A stretch of DNA of 64,000 nt from Hygrophila difformis (GCA_030278955.1 JAOANR010000003.1:30581227-30645226); one strand, 5' to 3'. Positions 1-9,886 are shown, numbered from the stretch's first letter. A program made the numbers and translations. Notes: generated by a model not told the origin, from the letters alone.

Positions 1-1326
1 AAGTTCATCGGGCATTTTAACCAGTTTTGTACTTATGTGTGGTTGCATTTTAATTCCAAGTTTATTTAATATTAGACCAAAAAATTCTATTTCATCTTTG
101 AATATTTCTGCTTTCTTTTCTGATAAAATTAATCCATGATCTTTACAAAGTTTTGCAAATATATCTAAATGTTTTTTATGTTCTTCTATAGTGTTTGAGG
201 CTATTAGTATATCATCTACGTATATAAATATAAAGTTACTAAATTTTTTAAATGTTTTATTCATTTTTCTTTGAAATATTTGTGGTCCATTTTTTATTCC
301 AAACGGCATAACCTTCCATTCATAGTGTCCTTGTGGTGTACTAAAGGCTGTGTATTTTATACTTTCTAGATGCATTTTAATTTGCCTGAATCCATTTTTA
401 CAATCAAATTTTGAATAGATAGATCTTCCTCTAGCTAATCCTATTAGATTTTCTTTGTTAGGTAGAAAATATCCATCAAATATCATGTTTTTGTTTAGTT
501 CCTTATAGTTTATTACTAACCTTGGTTTCTTTCTTAATTGTTCACTACGATTTCTAACCAAGAAAGCTTGACTATTATGTTCTGCTATAGATTCTTGAAT
601 AAGATCTAATTCTAACAATTCATTTATTTGTTTTCGAAGTTCTTCAATATCTTCTTGATTATGCATCATCGGTTGAGTTCTTATTATTATATCGTCGTTT
701 TTCATTTTTAATTCTGCATATATTTTATTAAGATTCCATTTTTCAATTGGATTTTCTCCATAGTTTTCAGAGATGTATTTTATTGTCTCATGAAGTTCAT
801 ATTTATCAAAATCTTCTGGCTTTTGAATTAGTACTTGTTTTTTAATTTTGTGAATTTTAAATTTTATGTAATAAGTAATTGGTTGTTTTATAATTTCTCC
901 TTTTTTACCACGTTTCTGAAGCACTCTGTATGGTTTCCTTATTCTCGGAATAGTAATATAGTGGTTACATGCTGATCTAAGTTGAATATTATATCTATCT
1001 ACTCTAAAGCTTTGAAATAAACTTGTAAAATCTGTCCCTAATAATACATCAATTGTTTTTACTCGGCTAACAAATATTTCTTGTATTGTAAATATTTTAT
1101 TACCTAATATTATTTGAACATCTTTAGCTATTTTATTAATAATTAGACTATGTCCAGTAGCTCCATGTACTTCTATTGGTCTTTTATTTACTTCCCATTC
1201 TTTTATTAAATGTTCTTGTATTAATGTGATTTCTGCTCCTGTATCTAGTATAGCACATGTTGTTATATTTGTTTGTAGTATAGTTAACTCTAGGTACACT
1301 GTTGTTGGAAATCTAATTTCTTTCAT
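1..1326 (-). CDS. Second retropepsin-like domain plus reverse transcriptase (caulimovirid pol), partial
   Basis: Open for 442 codons from ATG at 1324-1326 to the window edge with no stop. The N-terminal part is a retropepsin: DTGA active site at 1234-1245, then a flap-like ATGHS and the LLGTDF motif. The RT domain follows with a YVDD catalytic box at 211-222, a VMPFGIKNGP block upstream of it and FFGLIL downstream. The protein would process the polyprotein and reverse-transcribe pregenomic RNA. The start ATG overlaps the stop of the upstream protease ORF as ATGA (1323-1326). The C-terminal part of RT and RNase H are outside the window. Family assignment is firm; genus is not. Confidence 0.85.
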   Translation of the reverse strand, partial: MKEIRFPTTVYLELTILQTNITTCAILDTGAEITLIQEHLIKEWEVNKRPIEVHGATGHSLIINKIAKDVQIILGNKIFTIQEIFVSRVKTIDVLLGTDFTSLFQSFRVDRYNIQLRSACNHYITIPRIRKPYRVLQKRGKKGEIIKQPITYYIKFKIHKIKKQVLIQKPEDFDKYELHETIKYISENYGENPIEKWNLNKIYAELKMKNDDIIIRTQPMMHNQEDIEELRKQINELLELDLIQESIAEHNSQAFLVRNRSEQLRKKPRLVINYKELNKNMIFDGYFLPNKENLIGLARGRSIYSKFDCKNGFRQIKMHLESIKYTAFSTPQGHYEWKVMPFGIKNGPQIFQRKMNKTFKKFSNFIFIYVDDILIASNTIEEHKKHLDIFAKLCKDHGLILSEKKAEIFKDEIEFFGLILNKLGIKMQPHISTKLVKMPDEL

Positions 1327-1730
1327 ATATATGCTTTTCCTATTACGAAAACTTTTCCATTCTTTGTTTTTCCACTAAAAATTTCTCCTGTTATTGTATA
1401 TTTGTTTAATGAGTCTAAAAACTCGTTGCCTAACAAGACATGATAAGTGCTACTAGATGTTCCTTCTTCTTCTGCTACATAACATTTTACTTCTTCTATT
1501 AAGTCTGTACCTAGTTTTATTGGTACTATTACTATTTCATTTACTCTTTTTATTTCTCCTTCAAAAGTAGTATATATATATTCTGTTCCTATATGCTTTG
1601 TTAATCCGTTTATACAAGTTTTTCCTATATGATTCTTACCAGCTCCAGTGTCTACTAATATATTTGGTCCTTTTATCCAGTTTGTGCCATTATAATATTC
1701 TATATTAATTCTCCATGTTTGGGCTTTTTT
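1323..1730 (-). CDS. First retropepsin-like ORF of the caulimovirid
   Basis: An open frame of about 135 codons bounded upstream by an in-frame TAA at 1731-1733. It contains VDTGAG (DTGA at 1641-1652) and, about 70 residues later, a YHVLLGNEFL motif, the two hallmarks of a retroviral-type aspartic protease. There is no ATG between the upstream stop and the active site, so a separate start is unlikely. The frame is -1 relative to the movement protein, which it overlaps at 1700-1730. It ends at TGA 1323-1325, overlapping the start of the next protease-RT ORF, which has its own DTGA. What it does beside that second protease is unknown. Confidence 0.65.
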   Translation of the reverse strand, partial: KKAQTWRINIEYYNGTNWIKGPNILVDTGAGKNHIGKTCINGLTKHIGTEYIYTTFEGEIKRVNEIVIVPIKLGTDLIEEVKCYVAEEEGTSSSTYHVLLGNEFLDSLNKYTITGEIFSGKTKNGKVFVIGKAYI

Positions 1731-2698
1731 TTACTCTTTTCGTATGGGATATCAATACTATGTCTTGGTTGATCAAGTATTAGATTTGTTCTTGGGCTAT
1801 AATCTATACTTTTTCTGCTACTCATTGTTCTTCCTATATAAGATAATTGTGGTCTCCTATTTTCTAATGGTTTTCCAATCTCTATTGTATTTTTCTTGTC
1901 TGCAAGATCAATTATCCAATCATCTTGTAACGTTGGATTATTCAATTCTGGTAATAATAGATCTGCTATTGTGTCTCTACATGCTTCGTATATTTCTATT
2001 GTCTTTTTATCATCATAAGGTTTTAGTCTATTGCTATTTAGGTAGCTATAAAAAGCACTATAATGTATTGTAAATATTTTACTTTCATTTTTCATTACAT
2101 CATTCCTATGTACTTTTATGTATAGGGTTAATGTTTCGTCTATATTTTGATCTTGTAAAGATACACAATAGTTTGGGTAACATGTAAATAGTAGTTTTTG
2201 GTAAATTAGGTTTCCATTAATAGTTCCTAAATGTGAGTCTTGTGGATTTAATAATCTTGAATCATGTAGGCTTATTGTTACTGGTAAGTCTATTCCACTT
2301 CTAAATAAAGATTTTATTAGAATCTTTACTCCTGCTAAATGTACGTATTGTATTTTCTCCGTTTTCTTTCTACTTAATTTTTCTAACCCTTTATTTATTA
2401 CATCTTTTGTTAAAAGGTGCAGTTTTAGAGTAGTATTAGTGTTACATACATCTACTGTTTTTTCTAGTTCATGATATTCATGAATTACTATATTATTTCT
2501 TGAGAATGTTCTTGATAGTATATTAAAATTTGTATGCTTGAATCCATGTTTTAGATCTAATCCTTGTATTTTATTAATTTGTTCTGGACTTAGGATAGCT
2601 TTTATTGCATATCCTCTTTGTCTTTCATATTGTTCTACATGTTCTATTTCTTTTGTTTCTTCTTGTTCTTCTGTGATTATTTCTTTATCTTTATTCAT
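1700..2698 (-). CDS. Movement protein, 30K superfamily
   Basis: 332 codons, intact, ATG at 2696-2698. The middle part carries the caulimovirid movement-protein core: VHLAGVKILIKS near residue 125, then LPVTISLHDSRL with the conserved aspartate of 30K proteins. Such proteins line plasmodesmata and carry virions or nucleic acid between cells. The C-terminus is basic (KSKKKPKH). Its ATG overlaps the coat-protein stop (TAA at 2691-2693) within an eight-base ATGAATAA. Near its 3' end lies A AAA AAG (1724-1730), a classic -1 slippery heptamer that leads into the protease frame. Its place between coat protein and protease is unusual. Confidence 0.8.
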   Translation of the reverse strand: MNKDKEIITEEQEETKEIEHVEQYERQRGYAIKAILSPEQINKIQGLDLKHGFKHTNFNILSRTFSRNNIVIHEYHELEKTVDVCNTNTTLKLHLLTKDVINKGLEKLSRKKTEKIQYVHLAGVKILIKSLFRSGIDLPVTISLHDSRLLNPQDSHLGTINGNLIYQKLLFTCYPNYCVSLQDQNIDETLTLYIKVHRNDVMKNESKIFTIHYSAFYSYLNSNRLKPYDDKKTIEIYEACRDTIADLLLPELNNPTLQDDWIIDLADKKNTIEIGKPLENRRPQLSYIGRTMSSRKSIDYSPRTNLILDQPRHSIDIPYEKSKKKPKHGELI

Positions 2699-4161
2699 TT
2701 TCTATTTCAGAGAATTTTACCTCATATATCTCATTTCTTGATTCTAGTTCACTTATACTTTCTAGATCTGATTCTATTTCTTTAAATATTTGTTCATCTA
2801 TAATATCATATTCCATAAATCTTACTTGTTTTTTCTTTGGTTTTGTACAATCACTTGCAAAGTGTTCTATTTCTCCACAGTTATAACATTTACATGTGGT
2901 TGGATTCTTTTTATTTTGTCTTTTATCATTTCTTCTTTTATAATATTTTCTTCCAAATTTTGGCTTAAAGAATTTTTTCTTATTAAAGATTTTAAATCTT
3001 TTTCCTTTCTTAAATTTTCTTTTTATTGGTTTAAATTTTTTAAATCTCTTATTTTTTTTCTATATGCTTTATCTTTTCCCCATTCAAAATTTTCTGCATT
3101 TTCTTGACAGCATAAATCAGCAGCTTTATTATATATTTTAGTGTGGTCTAATATTTTTCTTTGGTAACATAACTCAGTTATTACTGTCTTATTAATCTTA
3201 TTCGGCTTCCTAAATTATTCGGATAGTCTTTTTTATTTTGAATCCATGTTTTCCACATATATTCATCCCATGGTGATGGTAGTTTTGAAAATATAGAGTT
3301 CATGGTGTGTTCATTATTTTGTGAGCTTGTATAAGCTGTATAATAGTAACTTTTAAATTGTTCAGAGAATTGATCAAAAAAGCATAAATCTCTTAGTCTT
3401 ATTTTATTTAATCTTAGTAACGCTTGATCTCGTTCTTCTATTATAGCATTATTATCTAAGCTCTATACGCCTAGGAATTCTTCTTGTATGATATTGATAA
3501 ATTCCTCTATTCCTGTGTTTACATCTTGTCCAAATCGTTGAGTAATTGTATTCATATAAGTTTGTTTTGTATTTGAGGAAATTCCTGCAAGGAATTGTGC
3601 CACATTTCCTTGGACTAAATTCCATATTTTTAATGTTTTTGCTCTTGACGTACTTTCTTCTGACATTAAATGTATTCTTATTATCTGTTTCCATTTTTCT
3701 AGTTCTAGACTTGGCTGTTTAAAACAATCCAGGTTTAGGAATATTGCATCTCCTGGTCTCACATTTCCTATTCTTGTTTCTTTTAGCTCAAAATCTTCAT
3801 TGTATTTCCAAATTTCTTTTTTAGAGGTTGTTTTTCCTATTGGAAAATTTCTTGAAGGTAAATTTTGTAATTTACTTTGATAATTGTCTACATTTTGTCT
3901 ATTTGTGGTTTGATCTACTTCCATTGGTATAGTTCCTGTTACACCTTCTCTTGGCAAGGTAGTGCTACTTTCTTCGACTACTTCTGATGATGGTAAATAT
4001 AATCTATGATTGTTCATAAAGACTTTATGTTGTTCTTCCAAATCGCTTTCATTAGTTTCTAATTCTGTTTCTGAAAATGTTCCTGTATATATTGGTTCTA
4101 AATTTAGTCGTTCTAAATCACTACTCAATTCATTTATTAAGTCTTCTATACTTGTATTCAT
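2691..4161 (-). pseudogene. Coat protein of the caulimovirid, broken by a stop and two frameshifts
   Basis: It starts at ATG 4159-4161, overlapping the ORF3 stop as ATGA. The acidic N-terminus and capsid core are open to an in-frame TAG at 3463-3465, and the same frame then continues to about 3195. Matching sequence resumes in a second frame to about 3040, and then a third frame. The third frame holds a lysine-rich stretch and a C-x2-C-x4-H-x4-C zinc knuckle (2847-2888), then an acidic tail ending at TAA 2691-2693. Basic-plus-CCHC-plus-acidic is the usual coat-protein plan in this family. Sequencing error cannot be excluded for the two frameshifts. Confidence 0.8.
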
Positions 4162-4301
4162 TCTGTTTCTTCTCTATCTTCTCTACTTTCTAATTTATCT
4201 TCCTTTAGTTCTTCGTTTATCTTTTTTAATTTTTCTACTTTTTCTATCAGGATTCTAATTTTGTTTTGTTTGTTTAATTTTTCTATTTCTTTCATCATTA
4301 C
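4158..4301 (-). pseudogene. Caulimovirid ORF3, 3' half (coiled coil), cut by the LTR element
   Basis: The C-terminal part of a small ORF rich in K, E, L and I with heptad-like spacing, ending at TGA 4158-4160, which overlaps the coat-protein ATG. The 5' half is at 19611-19825. Subtracting the inserted element and one TSD copy leaves the two halves in the same reading frame, so the ORF was intact when the element landed. Size (about 120 residues in all), coiled coil and position just before the coat protein suggest a virion-associated protein. That role is inferred. Confidence 0.6.
4297..4301. repeat. TSD ATTAC, left copy, of the CRM-like element
   Basis: Five bases identical to 19611-19615, flanking TGGCGTGG...ATCCATGGCA. 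This fixes both ends of the element. Confidence 0.9.
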
Positions 4302-4608
4302 TGGCGTGGAAGCCGGAACTGTAGCAACAATAATACCATTTCCAGATGGACCCTGTTCAAGGAAGCAAATAAAGAAGTTCACAACATGTGTTGCTGAATT
4401 TTTCCAAGATCACTTCGACAAGGAGCTGAAGAAAATATCCACAATCCGATCCGAAGCAATTTTGCTCTTACTGCTCGAGCAAGCAGATGTCCGGGAAAAT
4501 CCCTAAACCCGGAAGAGAGTTCGGATGAATAATACCATATTTTGATATTTTGTAATAGTGTAGGGTATTAGATATCCTGAACCCTTAGAATAATTTTAGG
4601 ACTCATGC

Positions 4609-4765
4609 GAGTTCGAACTACGAGTTCGAACTCCAGTTCGAATTGTTGGAGTTCGAATTGTTGGAGTTCGAACTGCTGGAGTTCGAACTAGTGGAGTGTT
4701 CGAATTGTTGGAATTCGAACGAGTGGAGTTCGAACTGCGAGTTCGAACTCCAGTTCGATCTTTTC
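4609..4765. repeat. TTCGAA palindrome array in the LTR
   Basis: About a dozen copies of GTTCGAA or ATTCGAA, each followed by a short spacer such as CTGCTGGA or TTGTTGGA. The six-base core is self-complementary. The same array is in the 3' LTR at about 19115-19268 with small changes in copy composition. Confidence 0.8.
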
Positions 4766-4779
4766 CCCTTTGTTGCCAA

Positions 4780-4925
4780 TTCGGTCTATGTCTTGGCAAT
4801 TCGGTCAATTCGGTCTAGACCGAATTGCCATAGACCGAATTGGACCTCCTTTTCTTTTCTTTCTTTTCCTCCTTTTTCCCCTCCAACCTTTCCATACCAA
4901 TTCGGTCTTTTTGGCTTATAGACCG
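4780..4925. repeat. Inverted AATTCGGTCTA cluster in the LTR
   Basis: The 11-mer AATTCGGTCTA and close variants occur repeatedly in both orientations (as AATTCGGTCTA and TAGACCGAATT). The same word recurs in the leader at 13100-13360. The 3' LTR lost part of the cluster (19285-19415), which explains most of the LTR length difference. Confidence 0.75.
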
Positions 4926-5133
4926 AATTGCCACATTTCGAATTGCCTAGTTATTTTCCACTTTCTTTGTATTTTATTTTTCATGATCATGTGCGAAGGG
5001 GCTTGTTTGCCTTCCGTTGTTAAAATCTTGAGTTGGTAGCTTCCTTATCCATCTCTTCTTCTCCTCCTTATTTCTTCTTATTTTCTTGTCTCAAGAATGT
5101 ATCCTATGATCCATGGCAGTAGTTTATAGATTT

Positions 5134-5145
5134 TGGTATCAGAGC
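5134..5145 (+). other. Primer binding site of the CRM-like element (tRNA-iMet)
   Basis: TGGTATCAGAGC, complementary to the 3' end of plant initiator tRNA-Met, 15 bases after the 5' LTR. Its last two bases belong to the GCTTA target of the nested insertion, so the element interrupts this site's immediate 3' flank. Confidence 0.85.
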
Positions 5146-5148
5146 TTA
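5144..5148. repeat. TSD GCTTA, left copy, of the nested long-LTR element
   Basis: Identical to 12483-12487, and sits directly outside TGTAATACC. Confidence 0.9.
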
Positions 5149-5788
5149 TGTAATACCATAGAAATTGCCCGAAATATATATATATGAATATATATTTTTG
5201 ATTAATTCACTAAGTAGATTTTTAATCAAATCTATATATATTTATATGTTCAAATATGTGCTTAAAGATTAGTATATTATTTTCTACAAAACATACTTTG
5301 AAAAATTATATATATTTGTCTTTTCAAATAAATATATGGATTTCAATATCAAGTGTAATAAGTATATGGTTCATAGAATATTTTAAATCCATATACAAGT
5401 TTATATACACATATATACCTTGGTCTTGAAATAATCTTTCCAAACATGTACACATGTATATACATGTATATATTTACATGTTTAAATTATAATGAGAATT
5501 ATCTATTTTCTATATATCCTTGATTAATCATTCTACCCATATTTTTTTATGAATTATTCTAGAATGCCATAATATAATTGGGAATAATTTGACTATGGTT
5601 TGAAATTGTAGGGTGGAATATTAATCATATCTTGTCATTTTCAAATAAAGAATATATTCCTTTTTGAAGCTATGTATGACTTACAAGATCACAAAAATTC
5701 CCACATTATGATTTTTTTTAAGATAAGAATCTTAATATATATATATATAAAAAAAAAAAAATTAAAAAAAAAAAAAAAAAAAAAAAAG

Positions 5789-5838
5789 TTACTGTAGCAT
5801 GCTACTGTAGCACGCTACTGTAGCATGCTACTGTAGCA
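5789..5838. repeat. GCTACTGTAGC palindrome array
   Basis: Four to five head-to-tail copies of the ACTGTAGCATGCT / ACTGTAGCACGCT unit. Each unit is self-complementary around GCATGC or GCACGC. Copied at about 9888-9938 in the second LTR. Confidence 0.85.
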
Positions 5839-6459
5839 GTCGGGATTTATGTGTTTTTGGGACTTTTTGCCATTTTTTGGGTCCCAAAGGTGGGAATCTT
5901 GATCTATCACGGGTGTGGCATCTTTTTGGATGTTATGTAATCAATCCCATCCCCATTCTCAGCCATTTTCATCAATCATTCACCCCAAACTCTCCAAAAA
6001 CTCTCCCAAAAGCCAAACACTCTTCCGACGAACTTCCGGCGACTTTCCGACGAGTTTCCGGCAACCAAATCCAACCAAGGAAGTGTGTAGATCAAGGATT
6101 GCAGGCTTTGGATTGTTGGTAAGATGTTATTCAAGTTTCCTTATGATTTTAAGATCACAACCATCATCCTAAACTTACGAATCTTCATATTCAAACACAA
6201 ATCGGAGCCAAAGGAAGAATAAATCGGGTGGAGGAGATTCGTTCGTGACATCCCGTGGATTCCGGACGACCCCGTGACCTCCTAAACATCATCCCCAGTG
6301 TAAGTTAACCTTACTATGGTTTTGGGTGACTTAAAATGCAACCAAACATAGAGATTCAACTCAAGAAAATTAACAAAAATCTGTCAACAAGAGAAAACCC
6401 TCAACGCAGCGTTTTCGTATGAATTTTTCGAACCTCTAAAGCTGCTCAAACAAGAAAAC

Positions 6460-7300
6460 TCAAAACATGAAAAGTGTTGCTAAGACTTTGGTCTAGCCTC
6501 TGTAAAAATTTCATAATTTTTCATGATGTTTTGAAACCTGAAACCAACCCAAAATCGAAGAGTATTAAATCTGGATCTTACAACTTGGGACAGAATTTTT
6601 ACTCAATCTTGTTGGTTATTTTGACCATGGATCTAGGCCGATCTAGGATTGGAGTTGAACATAAGAATTGTAGATCTATGAGTTTGGAACATTTCTGTAA
6701 GTTTTTAGAATTTTTCGTTGAGATTTGAGCCTCCGAACTCGAGCCAATCCGATCTGCGTTAGAACCAATATCAAGAACCTTGATAGATTTCATAATCAAA
6801 CACGACGAGCAAAACTCTTACTTCGACTGTTCAAACCTGAAAACTCAAAACTAAGATTTTGATCCTAAAAGCTTAAGCTATGTTGTGTAAAAATTTCAAA
6901 GATTTTCATCAAGTTTTGATACCCCAAATCGTATCGGACATATTCTGCGTTTTTAAGAATTGTCAAAGGATGACAGATTTCATAACCGATCTTGAGGAGC
7001 TTATTCCTATCATTTCTAGTCCGATCCAATCTTTGAGTTCTAAACAAAAGTTGTTGGAAATCATGTCTAGTATGTCTCTGAAAAATTTCAGAATCTTTGA
7101 AGTCCATTTGATATGATAAAAAGTCGAATCTTTTAACGTTGACAAACCTGAATCCTGACAGCTTTTTGTTTCTGTAGAAAACTTGATTTTTGACATGCTT
7201 CCCATCGTTTTTCCGAAAAACTTAAAACACGAAAGTTGTTCGTTGGGATGTTTTTGAGCTACTGTACAAATTTCAGAACAATCGCCTAAGAAATGGATTT
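6460..7300 (+). repeat. Five degenerate modules of about 190 bp inside the LTR
   Basis: Each module has a word like AAACACGAAAGTTGT (near 6463, 6658, 6838, 7037, 7224) followed about 35-45 bases later by one like CTGTAAAAATTTCAGAA (near 6500, 6695, 6886, 7078, 7265). Comparable modules occur in reverse orientation in the chromovirus LTR at about 38560-39010. Confidence 0.6.
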
Positions 7301-7544
7301 TTAAAGCAAAAAGGCGCAAACTGTGACGCCAAATGATTTTTAAATCAAAGAGATTTTGAAATTTCTAAACAAATGGGCGAGACGTTGAAATACGATATAT
7401 CTATACTTTTGAAAAATCCCGTTACACCAAATAAAAACATTTTCTTAAAAGAATTCTTTTGAAACATTGGGGACTTGTGACCAAGTTTGACATCATCAAT
7501 ATGATTCATGCGGGTTTGATTCCCAATGATGTATTTGAGTTCTT

Positions 7545-7660
7545 GCGGGTTAGATTCCCCAAGGGCGATTGTATGTTTTCCTGCGGGTTAGATTCCCCAG
7601 GATGTATTGAGTTCTTGCGGGTTAGATTCCCCAAGGGCGATTGTATGATTTCCTGCGGAA
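7545..7660 (+). repeat. Tandem duplication with TTGCGGGTTAGATTCCCCA
   Basis: Two copies of a unit of about 65 bp containing GCGGGTTAGATTCCCCA and GGGCGATTGTATG, plus a third partial copy. The small open frame across it simply repeats the same peptide. Confidence 0.75.
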
Positions 7661-8386
7661 ATATTGGTTATGAGGATTGCGGTCACAAGAGCCCTGGTGA
7701 ATGGTGAACTATAAAAGAAACGAAAAATATTTTGAGAAGTGATATTTTTGAAATTGGCTGAGGCCGCCGGATCACCGGCTAAATGATACTTTTGATATTG
7801 GCCGCGGCCGCCGGATCACCGGCTAAATGATATATTGTTGAGATGATGGCGTAACGGGAAATATATTAAAAAGCTTAGATTTTATGAAATTGGCTGCGGC
7901 CGCCGGATTGCCGGCTAAATTAAATATTGTTGAAATGTTTTTATTAAATTTAATTAAAGGCTTTGAAACCCCTAACCCATGCTATGTGTTAACTTACTCA
8001 GCGCGTTTTTGCTGACCCAAACCATTTATCTCCTTTTTCTACAGAGGATGAAGATTATGCATCATCATATGCATACATGGGAACATTTGGGGAAATCTTT
8101 ATTTTAAATCCCTGCATTTAATTACGACTTGCATGAACGGGAATGTTTAACCCGTGTTTTGGCCATGTCGGCCCTTATACATTATTTCCGCTGCACAAAT
8201 TAAAATTTCCGCTGCAACTTTGATGTATTATTTTTAAATTATCTATGAATGGGCTGTTGAATATTTTTAAATCCTGAAAAACCATAGCCTTGCATCTCTT
8301 TAGTGAGCTCGGAGAAACCGTGTCTTGCTAGGGAGGTGTGGCGGTGGCATCCCGGCCTGGGTTACCAAAACCGGGGTGTTACAGAG

Positions 8387-8397
8387 TGGTATCAGAG
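8387..8397 (+). other. Primer binding site (tRNA-iMet) of the long-LTR element
   Basis: TGGTATCAGAG, four bases after the 5' LTR. The next base departs from the usual C. Confidence 0.8.
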
Positions 8398-9232
8398 ACC
8401 GGAATATTTTAAAGCTATTATTTTACATAGCCCGGAATATTTTTAAACTACTATTTTAAAGAGCCCAATTATTATTTTGAAATTAAAGCCCAAATTTTTA
8501 GCCCAAAATTTTTTTTTAGAAGCCAAGAAATTATCTTGGCCCAATAGCCTTGTTTTTATTTAAAGCCCAAATAATTTATTTCTTTCGGCCCAATATAGTG
8601 GCCCAAACCTTTTATCCTTATTTTAATCTATCCATGGAATAAATTTATTTTTAAAACCCATGGATAAATAAATGCATGCATAAAATTTTTTTATTGGGGG
8701 ACACATATGCATATGCATACATAAATATTTACACTAACCCTTTTTATGTGAATTATCGGTAATAAGAAACACTCCTACCTTAGAACTTGACATGATCTTG
8801 ACTTAGGAGCGCCAACTTAAGACTAACCTTGCCTTAGTCATAAATCTTGATCACTTAGAAACTCATCTTCGCGTGATTCTAGAATGACACCTAGAAGAAT
8901 ACTGAGGAAGGATCATATGCGATGATACCCGAACATGGTTGTGAATAATACATAGGCAGTTATGGGGACATAACTGTAATCTTAAGGGGGGGAGGATGTA
9001 ATACCCCGTAAGAATGCATAAGCATTTATTTCGAAACTCGAATATTTTGTACCCCAAATAAATTCTTTTTGAACTACGTAATGACTTGATCCCTTCACAG
9101 GGTACGTAGGCAACTTAGAAATTTCAATTCTGGGTTCAGTCAAATAATATTAAACAACAAAACACAATGATACAATCGCAATCAATCAAGCGATCAATAA
9201 GTCGCGCAACTTCGGGGACGAAGTTGATTCTT

Positions 9233-9244
9233 AAGGAGGGTAGA
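9233..9244 (+). other. Polypurine tract of the long-LTR element
   Basis: AAGGAGGGTAGA ends directly before the 3' LTR start TGTAATACC, and is the same sequence as in the chromovirus derivative (reverse strand 40054-40065). Confidence 0.75.
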
Positions 9245-9245
9245 T

Positions 9246-9855
9246 TGTAATACCATAGAAATTGCCCGAAATATATATATATGAATATATATTTTTGATT
9301 AATTCACTAAGTAGATTTTTAATCAAATCTATATATATTTATATGTTCAAATATGTGCTTAAAGATTAGTATATTATTTTCTACAAAACATACTTTGAAA
9401 AATTATATATATTTGTCTTTTCAAATAAATATATGGATTTCAATATCAAGTGTAATAAGTATATGGTTCATAGAATATTTTAAATCCATATACAAGTTTA
9501 TATACACATATATACCTTGGTCTTGAAATAATCTTTCCAAACATGTACACATGTATATACATGTATATATTTACATGTTTAAATTATAATGAGAATTATC
9601 TATTTTCTATATATCCTTGATTAATCATTCTACCCATATTTTTTTATGAATTATTCTAGAATGCCATAATATAATTGGGAATAATTTGACTATGGTTTGA
9701 AATTGTAGGGTGGAATATTAATCATATCTTGTCATTTTCAAATAAAGAATATATTCCTTTTTGAAGCTATGTATGACTTACAAGATCACAAAAATTCCCA
9801 CATTATGATTTTTTTTAAGATAAGAATCTTAATATATATATATATAAAAAAAAAA

Positions 9856-9886
<31 letters not shown>

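Larger units (their letters stand above)
1..4301 (-). other. Endogenous caulimovirid (pararetrovirus), 3'-ward portion
   Basis: Minus-strand block carrying in order a CCHC coat protein, a 30K-type movement protein, a protease ORF and a protease-RT ORF, a gene set specific to Caulimoviridae. It continues at 19611 on the far side of an LTR retrotransposon inserted with TSD ATTAC (4297-4301 and 19611-19615). It runs off the left edge in the RT domain, so RNase H and any transactivator lie outside. The coat protein is broken, but movement protein, proteases and the visible RT are open, suggesting a fairly young endogenous copy. No integrase is visible, as expected for the family. Confidence 0.85.
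4302..5118 (+). repeat. 5' LTR of the CRM-like element
   Basis: Starts TGGCGTGGAAG and ends ATCCATGGCA, and matches 18810-19610. It contains a TTCGAA-rich array (about 4609-4765) and an inverted AATTCGGTCTA cluster (about 4780-4925). The first 205 bases are an open frame that, in the 3' copy, is the tail of pol. Confidence 0.9.
5149..8383 (+). repeat. 5' LTR of the long-LTR element
   Basis: It contains a long A tract (5750-5787), a GCTACTGTAGC palindrome array (5789-5838), five modules of about 190 bp (6460-7300), a duplicated unit of about 65 bp (7545-7660) and three copies of GGCCGCCGGATCACCGGCTA or close variants (7759-7920). It ends with a segment shared with the chromovirus LTR (8290-8383). 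No protein domain was recognised in its small ORFs, all of which recur identically in the other LTR. Confidence 0.9.
8384..9245 (+). other. Internal region of the long-LTR element, non-coding
   Basis: The primer site TGGTATCAGAG is at 8387-8397. The rest is AT-rich with no coding frame of note. Near 8984-9007 lies a polypurine run followed by TGTAATACCCC, which looks like an older LTR start. The functional polypurine tract AAGGAGGGTAGA is at 9233-9244, next to the 3' LTR. Confidence 0.8.

Noticed and set aside
5877..7707. Small ORFs of 60-118 codons in the long LTR, repeated at 9976-11806
   Set aside because: They exist twice only because the LTR is duplicated; no domain, several overlap on opposite strands, and they coincide with degenerate repeats.
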